Source: an uncultured Alistipes sp. (GTDB taxonomy: Bacteria > Bacteroidota > Bacteroidia > Bacteroidales > Rikenellaceae). From it: DNA of 64,000 nucleotides. Of this stretch, positions 9,237 through 18,352 are shown piece by piece. The stretch is taken from positions 1 through 64,000 of the forward strand of contig CALVFO010000025.1 in the NCBI GenBank assembly GCA_944326855.1, written 5' to 3'. A program made the position numbers and the translations under genes. Positions within the stretch are counted from its first letter, which is position 1. Each line of letters starts with the position of its first letter. Under the pieces are notes generated by a model. It was not told the origin of the DNA. It made no database searches and was given only the letters and a program-made list of their open reading frames with translations.

Positions 9237-11096
9237 ATGAAAAAAATATTGATTCTGTCCGTCTGGCTGTTGAGCCTGATTCCGCTGGCGGCACAGACCC
9301 CGAAACTCGATCCGCTTCAAGACCCCGAAGTCATTTCGCTGGGTAACGACGAAACCCGCTACCCATTGCTGCCTTATAACAACATGGAACTGGCGTTGAA
9401 AGGAGACATCGCCTCCTCCACCTACATCCAATGGCTCAACGGCACTTGGAAAACCAAACTGTTCCCCACCCCGACCCAGGTGGATACCATGCTCACGGCC
9501 ATCGGAGCCGACCTGAGCGACTGGGGCAGCAGCCCGGTTCCCTCCCGGCGCACCGACGATGCCTGGGCCGCCATCTATCGCACCGAGTTCAAAATGCCGT
9601 TTGCCTGGATCGACCGGGAAGTATTCGTTCATGTGGGACCGGTCAGCCGCGCCTACTATGTTTATATCAACGGACGTCAGGCCGGTTATTTCGAAAACAG
9701 CCAGTCAGCCGCCGAATTCAACCTCACCAAATTGGTGAAAGAGGGGAAAAATCACCTGTCGATCATCGCATACGCCGACCCCGTATCCACGACGCTGGAA
9801 AATCAAAACACATCCCGGGGGACCGCTATCACGGGAGATGTCTACATCTTTTCGCAGCCCAAAGTGCGGATGCGGGATTATGTGATCGACACCCGCTTCG
9901 CTCCGGACGGGACCAGCGGGCTGTTCAACCTCGGCGTCATCGTCAAATCCCACCTGCTCAACCCCAAACAGGTGACCGTTTATTACGATTTGTACGCTCC
10001 GGACAGCACCAAGGTTTCCTCGGGCAAACGAGACGCCCGTTTCGACATGCGGCGCGAAGATACGGTCCGATTCTTCGCCAACATCCCCAACATCGACTCC
10101 TGGAGTCACGAGAGTCCCAAACTCTACACCGTCGCCCTGCGACTCCAACACGAAGGCCGCTTTACGGAATATACCACCCTCAAGATCGGATTCCGGGAGG
10201 TGGCTTATAACGACCAGGGCATCACGATCAACGGTCGTCCCCTGAAAATCCGGGCCATCGACTACAACTGTCCCCCCGACGAACAGACCCTGCGTCAGGA
10301 TTTGACCCAACTGCGGAAATGGGGAATCAACCTGCTGCGCGTGGAAAATTACCCGCAACGCAAGGCCTTTTACGATTTGTGCGACCAGTACGGGTTTTAC
10401 GTCTGCGACCAGGCCAATCTGGACAGTCGGCTCAGCGGCGAAGACCTGAAGATCGGAGGGACACCGGCCAACGACACCTTATGGGCCCGAGCTTATATCG
10501 ATCGGGTTACCGACATGTATTACGCCTCGAAAAACCATCCTTCGGTGATCATGTTTTCCTTGGGCGGGGAGGCCGGACAGGGATACAACCTGTATGAAGC
10601 CTACCTGAAGCTCAAAGAACTGGAGAGCGAACGTCCGATCATTTACCAGCAGGCGGGGGCCCAATGGAATACCGACATGGTCGTGGGAGCCCCTTCGGAT
10701 CGCAACGCTTCGGACACCCGTTATACGCTCCACTTCGGGACCCCCGAAGAATGGCGCACGTCACCGGCTCTCGCTCCCGAAGCCCTTTTCAGCGAAGGCT
10801 CGAAACCCGACGGAGCCATTCTGCGGAATGGATACCACATTGCCAATCTCAGCAATTTCCGCATCGGCTACACCGTTCTTTCCGGCAAAAAAATCGTCAA
10901 GGAAGGCGTGATTCCGGCCTCCGTAGCGCCCCAGAGCAGCCAGGAGGTTCGGGCCTCCTTAGAAGGCCTCAAGCCCGGCAAGTATACCCTCAACCTGTAC
11001 GTCTGCCACAAGGATGATGTGCCTTGGGCCCACAAAGGCGAACGCCTGGCCGAAATCAGCCGACAGGTGGTGATTCCCAAAGAACCGAAACGATAA
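9237..11096 (+). CDS. Secreted GH2 (beta-galactosidase-like) protein with shortened catalytic barrel
   Basis: Exported 619-residue protein. The ATG at 9237 gives a clear signal peptide (MKKILILSVWLLSLIPLAAQ); an in-frame ATG 27 bases upstream only adds polar residues. Residues about 40-205 form the GH2 sugar-binding domain, 210-320 the immunoglobulin-like domain, and about 325-480 the first half of the TIM barrel. The acid/base motif survives as SLGGEAG (E445), but DEANIE-type residues read DQANLD (391-396). After about residue 480 the protein goes straight to a beta domain like LacZ domain 4. The nucleophile segment (CEYAHAMGN in LacZ) and the C-terminal Bgal_small domain are missing. The frame is unbroken, so this is a compact architecture rather than a frameshift. 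Hydrolytic activity is doubtful; glycan binding is possible. Confidence 0.85.
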   Translation: MKKILILSVWLLSLIPLAAQTPKLDPLQDPEVISLGNDETRYPLLPYNNMELALKGDIASSTYIQWLNGTWKTKLFPTPTQVDTMLTAIGADLSDWGSSPVPSRRTDDAWAAIYRTEFKMPFAWIDREVFVHVGPVSRAYYVYINGRQAGYFENSQSAAEFNLTKLVKEGKNHLSIIAYADPVSTTLENQNTSRGTAITGDVYIFSQPKVRMRDYVIDTRFAPDGTSGLFNLGVIVKSHLLNPKQVTVYYDLYAPDSTKVSSGKRDARFDMRREDTVRFFANIPNIDSWSHESPKLYTVALRLQHEGRFTEYTTLKIGFREVAYNDQGITINGRPLKIRAIDYNCPPDEQTLRQDLTQLRKWGINLLRVENYPQRKAFYDLCDQYGFYVCDQANLDSRLSGEDLKIGGTPANDTLWARAYIDRVTDMYYASKNHPSVIMFSLGGEAGQGYNLYEAYLKLKELESERPIIYQQAGAQWNTDMVVGAPSDRNASDTRYTLHFGTPEEWRTSPALAPEALFSEGSKPDGAILRNGYHIANLSNFRIGYTVLSGKKIVKEGVIPASVAPQSSQEVRASLEGLKPGKYTLNLYVCHKDDVPWAHKGERLAEISRQVVIPKEPKR

Positions 11097-11109
11097 ATCG
11101 GATACCGTC

Positions 11110-11152
11110 ATAGCAAACGGGGAGAACCAGATTGGTTCTCCCCGTTTGCTAT
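11110..11152. terminator. Perfect 20-base hairpin after the GH2-like gene
   Basis: Arms 11110-11129 and 11133-11152 are exact reverse complements around a three-base loop (GAT). No T-run follows, so it may be a terminator, an RNA 3' protector, or a bidirectional barrier. Confidence 0.65.
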
Positions 11153-11344
11153 GGGTTGGAACGAAGCGTTCCGGCACGCTGCAAGCCCCGAATCCCACTA
11201 CCCGCTGAAACGACCCTTCCCGCCAACCCGACGGAACGGCTAACGACATCCGAAGCGTCGTCCCTCTTCCCCGAGTGACAACACCGGCACTAAAAACGGA
11301 CCGTCTTTTGCCGAGACCCCGTCGGGTCCGGTTCGGACTCCGAT

Positions 11345-12445
11345 CTATTTAGGCGCTTTTTTGTAAAGATAGACCGCGATAAACGCATAGAGCACGTTGG
11401 GCAACCAGACGGAAATCACCGGAGGCAACATTCCTCCCTTGGCGAACTCATCGGCAAAACGGCTGAAGAGAATGAACGAAAAACACAACACAATCCCCAC
11501 TCCGATGTGAAGTCCCGTTCCGCCGCGAACCTTTCGCGAAGAGAGAGATACCCCGATCACCGTCAGAATGAACGTGGAGATCGGGAAGGAAAAACGATTC
11601 TGTCGTTCCACTTCGAACCGGGCGATCATGTCCGAGCCCTTATCCCGTTGTTGTTCAATAAACCGATTGAGTTGTCCGATCCGCATGGTCTTCACCAGCT
11701 CTTCGACCTTTCCCAGCTCGGTGGTTTCCAAATTGATCAGCGTATCGAGCGGTTGGGTATCGTCGAAATGTTCAACCTCGCCTTCGAACGTGCGGTGGAT
11801 ACTTTTCGGCGCACTCCAACGACGGGTTTCCGGATCGTACTTGACATTCGACGCCTCCAACGACGACACGATCGCCCCGTCCCGATAGGTTTCCAACACG
11901 AAATAACTGGCCCGGTTGTTATTGCCCGTAAAATTGCGAATATAGACAAAGGTACCCGGTTCGATCTGCCGATAGATATGCGGATCGTACTTCATGTTGC
12001 TCATCCGCTTGATATACTGCATTTCGAAATCGATCCGTCGGGAGTTGGCCCCCGGAATCACATACAGATTCAGCACCAGACTCAATACCGTAATGGCCAG
12101 CGCACTCACAAAATAAGGCCACATCAGGCGCCGGAAACTCACCCCACTGGAAAGAATCGCGATGATTTCGGTATTATACGCCATTTTGGAGGTGAAGAAA
12201 ATCACCGCAATGAACGTGAACAGCCCGCTGAACTGATTGATGAAAAACGGGATAAAATTGAGGTAATACTGAAAGGCGATGGCCGACAGCGGGGCCTTCA
12301 TTTCGATAAAGTCGTCGATCTTCTCCACCGCATCGAAAATCACCACGATGATGATAATCAATCCGATGGCGAAAAAATAAGTCCCTAAAAACTTACGGAT
12401 AATATAGCGGTCGATGATCTTCAGACCCGGAAACTGTATTTTCAT
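11345..12445 (-). CDS. LptF/LptG-family permease (YjgP/YjgQ)
   Basis: Inner-membrane subunit of the lipopolysaccharide export ABC transporter, which passes LPS to the LptC-A-D bridge. The 366 residues show the family layout: membrane helices near the N-terminus (about 15-35, 60-80, 100-125), a long periplasmic beta-jellyroll segment (about 135-265), and further helices at the C-terminus, with the LptF/G-like FLGTYFFAIGL start. Whether it is LptF or LptG cannot be decided here; Bacteroidota usually carry two copies at different loci. Its ATG overlaps the tgt stop (ATGA), so the two are translationally coupled with tgt upstream. Confidence 0.88.
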   Translation of the reverse strand: MKIQFPGLKIIDRYIIRKFLGTYFFAIGLIIIIVVIFDAVEKIDDFIEMKAPLSAIAFQYYLNFIPFFINQFSGLFTFIAVIFFTSKMAYNTEIIAILSSGVSFRRLMWPYFVSALAITVLSLVLNLYVIPGANSRRIDFEMQYIKRMSNMKYDPHIYRQIEPGTFVYIRNFTGNNNRASYFVLETYRDGAIVSSLEASNVKYDPETRRWSAPKSIHRTFEGEVEHFDDTQPLDTLINLETTELGKVEELVKTMRIGQLNRFIEQQRDKGSDMIARFEVERQNRFSFPISTFILTVIGVSLSSRKVRGGTGLHIGVGIVLCFSFILFSRFADEFAKGGMLPPVISVWLPNVLYAFIAVYLYKKAPK

Positions 12446-13572
12446 AATCGACGAGCTATTTTTTCAACCATCACGGGCTTCCATACGGCAAAGGTCCCGT
12501 CCATAATATGTTTGCGAGCCTCTCCGACCAGCCACAGATAAAAAGCCAGATTATGCAGACTGGCAATCTGTGCCGCCATCATCTCTCCGGCTATGGTCAG
12601 ATGTCTCAAATAGGCTTTGGTATAGGTGTGATCCACAAAACTGCATCCGACCGGATCCAGCGGCGAAAAATCGTCTTTCCATTTCTGGTTGCGGATGTTG
12701 ATGATGCCTTCGGACGTAAACAACATCCCGTTGCGCCCGTTGCGGGTCGGCATCACGCAGTCGAACATATCCACCCCCCGCTCAATAGCCTCCAACAGAT
12801 TGACCGGAGTCCCTACGCCCATCAAATAACGGGGCCGATCCTGCGGCAAGATTCCGTTGACCAATTCGATCATTTCATACATGACCGGAGCCGGTTCCCC
12901 TACGGCCAATCCCCCGATGGCATACCCCTCAGCATCGAATTGCTGCACGAATTCGGCCGAGCGACGACGCAAATCCGGATACGTACAGCCTTGCACGATC
13001 GGAAACAGCGACTGGTGATAACCATATTTGGGTTCCGTAGCCCGATAACGCTCAAAACAGCGCTCCAACCAACGACAGGTCAGACTCAACGAACGTTCGG
13101 CATACGGATACTCGGAATCGCCCGGAGGACACTCGTCGAACGCCATCATGATATCGGCTCCGATGCTTCGCTGGATATCGATCACGTTTTCCGGCGTAAA
13201 CAGGTGTTTCGACCCATCGATATGCGAACTGAAACGACAACCCTCTTCGGTAATTTTGCGACAGGCTGCCAACGAAAAGACCTGAAATCCTCCGCTATCG
13301 GTCAGAATCGGACGATCCCAACTGCAAAAACGATGCAGCCCCCCGGCTTTTTCCAGAATCTCGGTCCCGGGACGCAGATACAGATGGTAGGTATTTCCCA
13401 GAATGATACGGGCGTTCACATCCTCTTTCAGGTCCCGATGGAAAACCCCCTTGACACTGCCCACAGTCCCTACCGGCATAAAAATCGGCGTAGGGATATC
13501 GCCGTGATCGGTGTGCATCACCCCCACCCGTGCGGAAGTAGCAGTATCGGTATGTAACAGTTCGAAGGTCAT
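12442..13572 (-). CDS. tgt: Queuine/preQ1 tRNA-guanine transglycosylase
   Basis: Exchanges guanine 34 of GUN-anticodon tRNAs for preQ1 in queuosine modification. Motifs: the aspartate-containing LTDSGGFQVFSLA near residue 90, FDECPPGD (about 144), GGLAVGEP (about 219) and MPTRNGRNG (about 275). In E. coli the zinc ligands are a CxCxxC cluster plus a histidine. Here the region reads VGCSFVDHTYTKAYLRHL, so the cluster is not intact, while the HNLAFYLWL histidine remains; I believe this is shared by Bacteroidota homologues. Length 376 is normal. It precedes and overlaps the LptF/G gene. queA (27.7 kb) and queG (52.4 kb) are elsewhere in the window. Confidence 0.96.
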   Translation of the reverse strand: MTFELLHTDTATSARVGVMHTDHGDIPTPIFMPVGTVGSVKGVFHRDLKEDVNARIILGNTYHLYLRPGTEILEKAGGLHRFCSWDRPILTDSGGFQVFSLAACRKITEEGCRFSSHIDGSKHLFTPENVIDIQRSIGADIMMAFDECPPGDSEYPYAERSLSLTCRWLERCFERYRATEPKYGYHQSLFPIVQGCTYPDLRRRSAEFVQQFDAEGYAIGGLAVGEPAPVMYEMIELVNGILPQDRPRYLMGVGTPVNLLEAIERGVDMFDCVMPTRNGRNGMLFTSEGIINIRNQKWKDDFSPLDPVGCSFVDHTYTKAYLRHLTIAGEMMAAQIASLHNLAFYLWLVGEARKHIMDGTFAVWKPVMVEKIARRL

Positions 13573-13931
13573 CGGAACCAGAAATCAACATGACTGAGAC
13601 GCAAAGGTAACGAAATTTCATCATTCAGCCGAACCTCATTCCCCTCCTCCGTCCGATTTTTGCACCGAACCCCCTTCACGCATCGAAATACCGTCAATTC
13701 CACAAGCCCATCCCCCGATTTCTCCTTCCGGATTTCAGCTCGACCCAATCCTCCTCTCAAGACATTTTCGACATCGGACGACAGGTCAGAGGATGGGAAA
13801 AATGTTTCCTGCAGGCCATATCCCTCATGTATTCCCGGCACATACCCCTGGCGATCCACGAAAAAAGCCCGACATATCGATGCCGAGCCGAAACCATCGT
13901 CCCTTAACGGGATCCTATCCGCATTTCCCGA
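13573..13931. other. Gene-poor stretch upstream of tgt
   Basis: Apart from the tgt promoter element I see no supported gene. Open frames exist on both strands (for example 13660-14004 plus and 13569-13859 minus), but their translations are compositionally random, rich in Pro, Ser, Arg and His, and show no known motif. Confidence 0.5.
13602..13609 (-). promoter_or_regulatory. Probable -7 promoter element of tgt
   Basis: TACCTTTG on the minus strand, 30 bases before the tgt start; a perfect TAnnTTTG match. The -33 partner is weak. Confidence 0.5.
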
Positions 13932-14168
13932 TCAACAGGAGCTCTCCGTCTGGGGAGCAATTCCTTTCAACAACAATTGCAGGGCCTTATACAAGGCTTC
14001 ATGAGGCACTTCGCCCTGTCTGAGAGCCGACAGATACACTTTGGCGGCAAAGTGACTGCGCACGACCACGAATTTTTCGGGATACATCCTGTCGAATTGC
14101 TGTTCCAGACATTCCAGGAGCATCCGTTTAAAATAATTTCTGTAATCTGCTTCTGTCGGATTTTTCAT
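13932..14168 (-). CDS. Small hypothetical protein, 78 residues
   Basis: I do not recognise a family. The ATG at 14168 gives a protein of ordinary soluble composition: charged, predicted mostly helical, with ADYRNYFKRMLLECLEQQ near the start and FAAKVYLSALRQGEVP in the middle; there is no signal peptide or membrane segment. In-frame codons look like real coding sequence, unlike the surrounding frames. It sits alone between the tgt promoter region and an AT-rich stretch that could carry its own promoter. An in-frame ATG at 14186 would add six residues. It might be a partner or regulator of a locus elsewhere; nothing in the neighbourhood says which. Confidence 0.5.
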   Translation of the reverse strand: MKNPTEADYRNYFKRMLLECLEQQFDRMYPEKFVVVRSHFAAKVYLSALRQGEVPHEALYKALQLLLKGIAPQTESSC

Positions 14169-14755
14169 GGCCAACGCGGATCTCATCCTTCTTTCCCTGG
14201 AAGGAGAGAATCCTCACCGATGCATGCTCCTCCATGAGATTTTGGGATCCGTGAAAAGAGGTATACAAAAATGATGACATTTTTCAATCGGCCTTCCGTC
14301 CACATCGAAACCCTTCCGAACCCGTCAATGGAGAAAAATTAAATCTTAATTACCTGATTTTCAAAACACTAAAAATCACCTTTCAGGATCATCATTTTCC
14401 CGATCCTATCCATATAAAACATAAATTCAACCGAAATTACCCTATAAATAATAGTAATATGCTATAAATAGGACGGATTATACAACTTCGATCCATAGGA
14501 ATACTTTCGGCGCGACCAGCTCTCATCCCGTTAGTACCCCAACCGCTCCTCCCGACCCTGAGCAATCTGTGGATCCATTCGGAAAATCGATTTCCCATCC
14601 GGATCTACCTGCCCGAACCGACAAAATGTCCGTCCCGCTTCCATTCATTTCCCCGGAGCAGTCTTTCGTCCGAAACAAAAACACCTCGATCGTCTCCCCG
14701 CAGGGACAAGATCCAGGTGTTATTTTTCCAGACACCAGGCTATATCTGACCAAAC
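14169..14755. other. AT-rich non-coding stretch
   Basis: No supported gene. Bases about 14335-14480 are strikingly AT-rich against the GC-rich surroundings and contain CTATAAATA twice (around 14441 and 14463). Around 14580-14740 there is an open frame on the minus strand whose translation (76 residues) looks random. The stretch could be the upstream region of the 78-residue gene, or a remnant of acquired DNA. Confidence 0.45.
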
Positions 14756-14787
14756 AAAAAGGCCTTACAGAAATGTAAGGCCTTTTT
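14756..14787 (-). terminator. Terminator after tRNA-Val
   Basis: Fourteen-base perfect arms AAAAAGGCCTTACA and TGTAAGGCCTTTTT around GAAA. It is symmetric and works in either direction; on the minus strand it lies 7 bases past the tRNA. Confidence 0.85.
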
Positions 14788-14793
14788 CTGAAG

Positions 14794-14868
14794 TGGGAGC
14801 ACAGGGATTCGAACCCCGGACCCTCTGCTTGTAAGGCAGATGCTCTGAACCAGCTGAGCTATACTCCC
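14794..14868 (-). tRNA. tRNA-Val (anticodon TAC)
   Basis: Minus-strand cloverleaf of 75 bases: acceptor GGGAGTA paired with TGCTCCC (one G-T pair), D arm GCTC/GAGC, anticodon stem TCTGC/GCAGA around loop CTTACAA giving anticodon TAC, T arm with GGTTCGAATCC, discriminator A. The 3' CCA is not encoded (CTT follows). It is a single tRNA gene with its own terminator downstream. Confidence 0.96.
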
Positions 14869-14984
14869 TTAGATAAGCAACCTGTTTGTCCCGATTGCGA
14901 GTGCAAAGATAGGCAAAAAATCATTCCCTCCAAACTTTTCATTGTTTTTTTTCGAAATATTTTCTGACAGGTCGCCTTCTCTCG

Positions 14985-16745
14985 CTACTTTTTAACCGGC
15001 TCCCTCACCTCCAGAGACAATTCATCGAGTTGAGCCTGAGCCAGTGGCGCCGGAGCATCGATCATCGTATCCCGACCCGAATTGTTTTTGGGGAAAGCTA
15101 TGAAATCGCGAATCGAATCGGCCCCGCCGAACAACGAACACCAACGATCGAGCCCGAAAGCAATCCCTCCATGAGGAGGCGCCCCGAACTTAAAGGCATT
15201 CATCAGGAAACCGAACTGCCGCTGAGCTTCTTCGGGCGTAAACCCGAGCACCTGGAACATCTTGTTCTGTAAAGCCGAATCGAAAATACGCAGCGAGCCG
15301 CCCCCTACTTCTACCCCATTGACCACAAAGTCGTAGGCATTGGCCCGGACTTTACCCGGATCGGTATCGAACAAGTCGATATCCTCGGGTTTGGGCGAGG
15401 TGAACGGATGGTGCATGGCATAATAACGCTGGGTTTCGTCATCCCATTCCAGCAACGGGAAATCGACCACCCACAACGGAGCGAAACGACTCTTGTCGCG
15501 CAGACCCAAACGCGAACCCATCTCCAGACGCAGTTCGCACAATGCCGACAGCGTCTGCTTGCGCGGCCCGCTCAAAATCAGCAACAGATCTCCGGGCTTG
15601 GCGCCGCAGGCCTGTGCCCACACGGACAGATCTTCCGGCGTATAGAATTTATCGACGCTCGATTTATAGTGCCCGTCGGCATCGATCCGCACATATACCA
15701 TACCTTTGGCCCCGATCTGAGGACGCTTCACGAACTCGGTCAACTCATCGAGTTGTTTACGGGTATATCCGGCACAACCCTCTGCACAGATCGCTCCGAC
15801 ATATTCCGCCGAATCGAACACCCCGAATCCTTTCCCCTGAGCCAGTTTCGTAATGTCATTAAAGGTCATGCCGAAACGGATATCGGGTTTGTCGGAACCA
15901 TATTTTTCCATCGCATCGGCCCAGGTCATCCGCGGAAATGCTTCCGGAAAATCGATATCGAGCAAGGTTTTAAAGAGGTGTTTGGCCATCGCTTCGAAAT
16001 TCTCCAGAATATCCTCCCGTTCCACAAACGACATTTCACAGTCGATCTGCGTGAACTCGGGCTGACGGTCGGCCCGCAGGTCTTCGTCGCGGAAACAACG
16101 TACGATCTGGAAATAACGGTCGTAACCGGCCACCATCAACAGTTGCTTGAAGGTTTGCGGCGACTGAGGCAATGCATAAAACTCGCCCGGATTCATCCGG
16201 GAAGGCACCACGAAATCCCGGGCTCCCTCGGGAGTCGATCCGATCAAATAAGGCGTTTCGATTTCCAAAAAGCCCCGCTGATCCAGGAAACTGCGCACTT
16301 CGTGCGTCAGTTTATGCCGCAGAATCAGGGCGTTTTTCAGCGGATTGCGCCGCAGATCCAAAAAACGATACTTCATGCGCAATTCATCTCCCCCATCACT
16401 CTGATCCTCGATCGTAAACGGAGGAGTCAACGAAGCATTCAATACCTTGAGCGCTTCGACCACTACTTCAATCTCGCCGGTCGGCAATTTCGGATTCTTG
16501 GCACTGCGTTCCACCACCCGGCCCGTCGTCTGAATCACAAATTCGCGACCGAGCGAAGACGCCGTCTCCCGAACGGCCTCCGTAGCGTGTTCTTCCACAA
16601 CCAACTGCGTGATCCCGTAACGATCCCGAATATCGATGAAGGTCATGGCGCCCAGGTTGCGAATCTTCTGAACCCATCCCGCCAGCGTAACGGTCTGCGA
16701 AATATTTTCTTTGCGTAACTGACCGCAAGTGTGCGTTCTGTACAT
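14985..16745 (-). CDS. aspS: Aspartyl-tRNA synthetase
   Basis: Class IIb synthetase that charges tRNA-Asp. The ATG at 16745 gives [16 protein letters not shown], the standard start; the frame stays open upstream but runs into the tadA leader. The OB-fold anticodon domain spans about 1-110; motif 2 is near [18 protein letters not shown] (about 215-232); the bacterial GAD insertion lies at about 300-410; motif 3 is [10 protein letters not shown] near residue 530. Length 586 is normal for bacterial AspRS. It diverges from tadA with a 56-base gap in which both promoters overlap. Confidence 0.97.
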   Translation of the reverse strand: MYRTHTCGQLRKENISQTVTLAGWVQKIRNLGAMTFIDIRDRYGITQLVVEEHATEAVRETASSLGREFVIQTTGRVVERSAKNPKLPTGEIEVVVEALKVLNASLTPPFTIEDQSDGGDELRMKYRFLDLRRNPLKNALILRHKLTHEVRSFLDQRGFLEIETPYLIGSTPEGARDFVVPSRMNPGEFYALPQSPQTFKQLLMVAGYDRYFQIVRCFRDEDLRADRQPEFTQIDCEMSFVEREDILENFEAMAKHLFKTLLDIDFPEAFPRMTWADAMEKYGSDKPDIRFGMTFNDITKLAQGKGFGVFDSAEYVGAICAEGCAGYTRKQLDELTEFVKRPQIGAKGMVYVRIDADGHYKSSVDKFYTPEDLSVWAQACGAKPGDLLLILSGPRKQTLSALCELRLEMGSRLGLRDKSRFAPLWVVDFPLLEWDDETQRYYAMHHPFTSPKPEDIDLFDTDPGKVRANAYDFVVNGVEVGGGSLRIFDSALQNKMFQVLGFTPEEAQRQFGFLMNAFKFGAPPHGGIAFGLDRWCSLFGGADSIRDFIAFPKNNSGRDTMIDAPAPLAQAQLDELSLEVREPVKK

Positions 16746-16760
16746 ATGTCGAAATTTTAG

Positions 16761-16768
16761 TATTTTTG
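16761..16768 (+). promoter_or_regulatory. Probable -7 promoter element of tadA
   Basis: TATTTTTG matches TAnnTTTG, 33 bases before the tadA ATG. Confidence 0.5.
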
Positions 16769-16783
16769 TTGCGAAATGAACTC

Positions 16784-16791
16784 CAAAGGTA
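16784..16791 (-). promoter_or_regulatory. Probable -7 promoter element of aspS
   Basis: TACCTTTG on the minus strand, 38 bases before the aspS ATG. It lies downstream of the tadA -7 box, so the two divergent promoters occupy the same DNA. Confidence 0.5.
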
Positions 16792-16801
16792 TAAAAATCC
16801 G

Positions 16802-17251
16802 ATGAACGAACCACTAAATCAGGACGATTTTTTTATGCGTCAGGCCATTTCCGAGGCTCGTCTGGCCCTCGACCAAGGAGAAGTACCGATCGGGGCCGTC
16901 GTCGTTTGGGGCGATCGGGTCGTAGGACGAGGCCACAACCTGGTGGAAACCCTGGGCGATCCTACCGCTCATGCCGAAATGCAGGCCATCACAGCGGCGA
17001 CATCGTCCGTCGGAGGAAAATACCTGCCGCAATGTCGGCTGTATGTGACCGTCGAACCCTGCGTCATGTGCGCCGGCGCCTGTTTCTGGACCCAATTGGG
17101 CGCCGTCATTTACGGCACCGACGATCCTAAAAGAGGGGTATCCCGATTGAGCGCCCCGGTCTTCCACCCCCGCACCGAAGTGCGTGGAGGCGTTCTGAAA
17201 GACGAATGCAGCGAACTGATGAGCCGCTTCTTCGAACGACTGCGTCAATAA
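16802..17251 (+). CDS. tadA: tRNA-specific adenosine deaminase
   Basis: Deaminates wobble adenosine 34 to inosine in tRNA-Arg(ACG). Zinc deaminase motifs are HAEM (catalytic Glu, about residue 57-60) and PCVMCAGA (about 88-95). The ATG at 16802 gives [19 protein letters not shown] and 149 residues, the usual size; an upstream in-frame ATG at 16766 would fall inside the promoter. It diverges from aspS, and the gene for the secreted TPR protein follows in the same direction behind its own strong promoter. Confidence 0.95.
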   Translation: MNEPLNQDDFFMRQAISEARLALDQGEVPIGAVVVWGDRVVGRGHNLVETLGDPTAHAEMQAITAATSSVGGKYLPQCRLYVTVEPCVMCAGACFWTQLGAVIYGTDDPKRGVSRLSAPVFHPRTEVRGGVLKDECSELMSRFFERLRQ

Positions 17252-17265
17252 ATCGACCCGGACAA

Positions 17266-17297
17266 TTTGTATATTCCGGTGAAAAACGTTATATTTG
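17266..17297 (+). promoter_or_regulatory. Promoter of the secreted TPR protein
   Basis: TTTG (17266-17269), 20-base spacer, TATATTTG (17290-17297): a full match to the Bacteroidota consensus, 68 bases before the ATG. Confidence 0.8.
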
Positions 17298-17364
17298 TTC
17301 GATTCCTGACAACCGGAGCTGCCACAAGGATCCGGACTTATACTTTAAAACTTTAACGAGAACC

Positions 17365-18330
17365 ATGATGAATAGAATGAAAATGACTGCGGCACTTGCA
17401 TGTGCTCTGCTGACTTCGGGCGTAGCTTTCGCTCAGTTGCCGGCCGAAGTAACGGCCAAATTCAACGAAGCTGCCGAACTGATCAACCAAAAGAAGTTCG
17501 CCGAAGCCATTCCCATGCTGGAAACCGTATTGAGCGAAGGTGAAACGGCCGACCCTGAATCCGATATCGTCAACCAAGCCAAAAATCTGTTACCCGAATG
17601 TTATATCCGCAAAGGAGCCATGGCTGCCGGAGGCGGTAAATTCGAAGATGCCATCACGGCGCTGAATCAAGCCGAAGAGCTGGCCACCAAATACAATGTA
17701 ACCGCCGCCAAAACCAAAATCGACAACCTTTTCCCGAAAGTATACATCGCATACGGGGCTCCCGCATTCAACAGCAAGGACTATGCGAAAGCCATCGATG
17801 TATTCTCCCGGGCATACGCCACTTTCCCCAATGACACCAAAATGGCCATGTTGCTGGCTCAAAGCTATTGTGAATCGGGAGAAATGGCCAAAGGTGAAGA
17901 AATCTACAAGAACATCATTGCGCTGGAACAGAAGCATGACAAATACGCCGAAGCAGCCGGTCAGGCCAAAGCTGCTCTGGCCAACTACCTGCTGGTAGAC
18001 GCTTCCAAAGCAGCCGAAGCTCAGGATCTGGAAGGGGTTATTAAAGCCACCGACGCCATCCTGGCTTTCGATCCGACCAACGGTGCCGCCAACCTGATGC
18101 GTCTGCAAACGGCCACCAACCTGAAAGATTACGATGCCGTGATCGGTTTCGGGGAAGAAGCCGCCTCCACCCAGCCCACGGAACTGGACAAATCCAACGC
18201 TTACTTCCTGCTGGGAGCCGCTTATCAGAACAAGGATAACAAAGCCAAAGCCATCGAAATGTACCAGAAGGTGACCGAAGGTCCCAACGCCGCTACGGCC
18301 AAGACCCAGATCGCCGAACTGAGCAAATAA
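17365..18330 (+). CDS. Exported tetratricopeptide-repeat protein
   Basis: Periplasmic or surface TPR protein of 321 residues, function unknown. The ATG at 17365 (a second ATG follows at once) gives a signal peptide MMNRMKMTAALACALLTSGVAFA with cleavage before QLPAEV. The mature part is made of TPR helices, for example FAEAIPMLETVL, FEDAITALNQAEEL, YAKAIDVFSRAYATFPND and KAIEMYQKV. It is Ala/Lys/Glu-rich, suggesting high expression, and it has one of the best promoters in the window and a strong terminator, so it is a well-expressed single-gene unit. Probably an assembly scaffold; partner unknown. Confidence 0.88.
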   Translation: MMNRMKMTAALACALLTSGVAFAQLPAEVTAKFNEAAELINQKKFAEAIPMLETVLSEGETADPESDIVNQAKNLLPECYIRKGAMAAGGGKFEDAITALNQAEELATKYNVTAAKTKIDNLFPKVYIAYGAPAFNSKDYAKAIDVFSRAYATFPNDTKMAMLLAQSYCESGEMAKGEEIYKNIIALEQKHDKYAEAAGQAKAALANYLLVDASKAAEAQDLEGVIKATDAILAFDPTNGAANLMRLQTATNLKDYDAVIGFGEEAASTQPTELDKSNAYFLLGAAYQNKDNKAKAIEMYQKVTEGPNAATAKTQIAELSK

Positions 18331-18352
18331 CGATCGGTTACTATAAGCCCTC

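Noticed and set aside
14523-14753. 76-codon minus-strand frame near tRNA-Val
   Set aside because: Ser/Gly-rich translation without recognisable features and no promoter element.
15408-16718. 436-codon open frame opposite aspS
   Set aside because: Antisense to AspRS, with an Arg/Gln/His-rich, repeat-free, random-looking translation.
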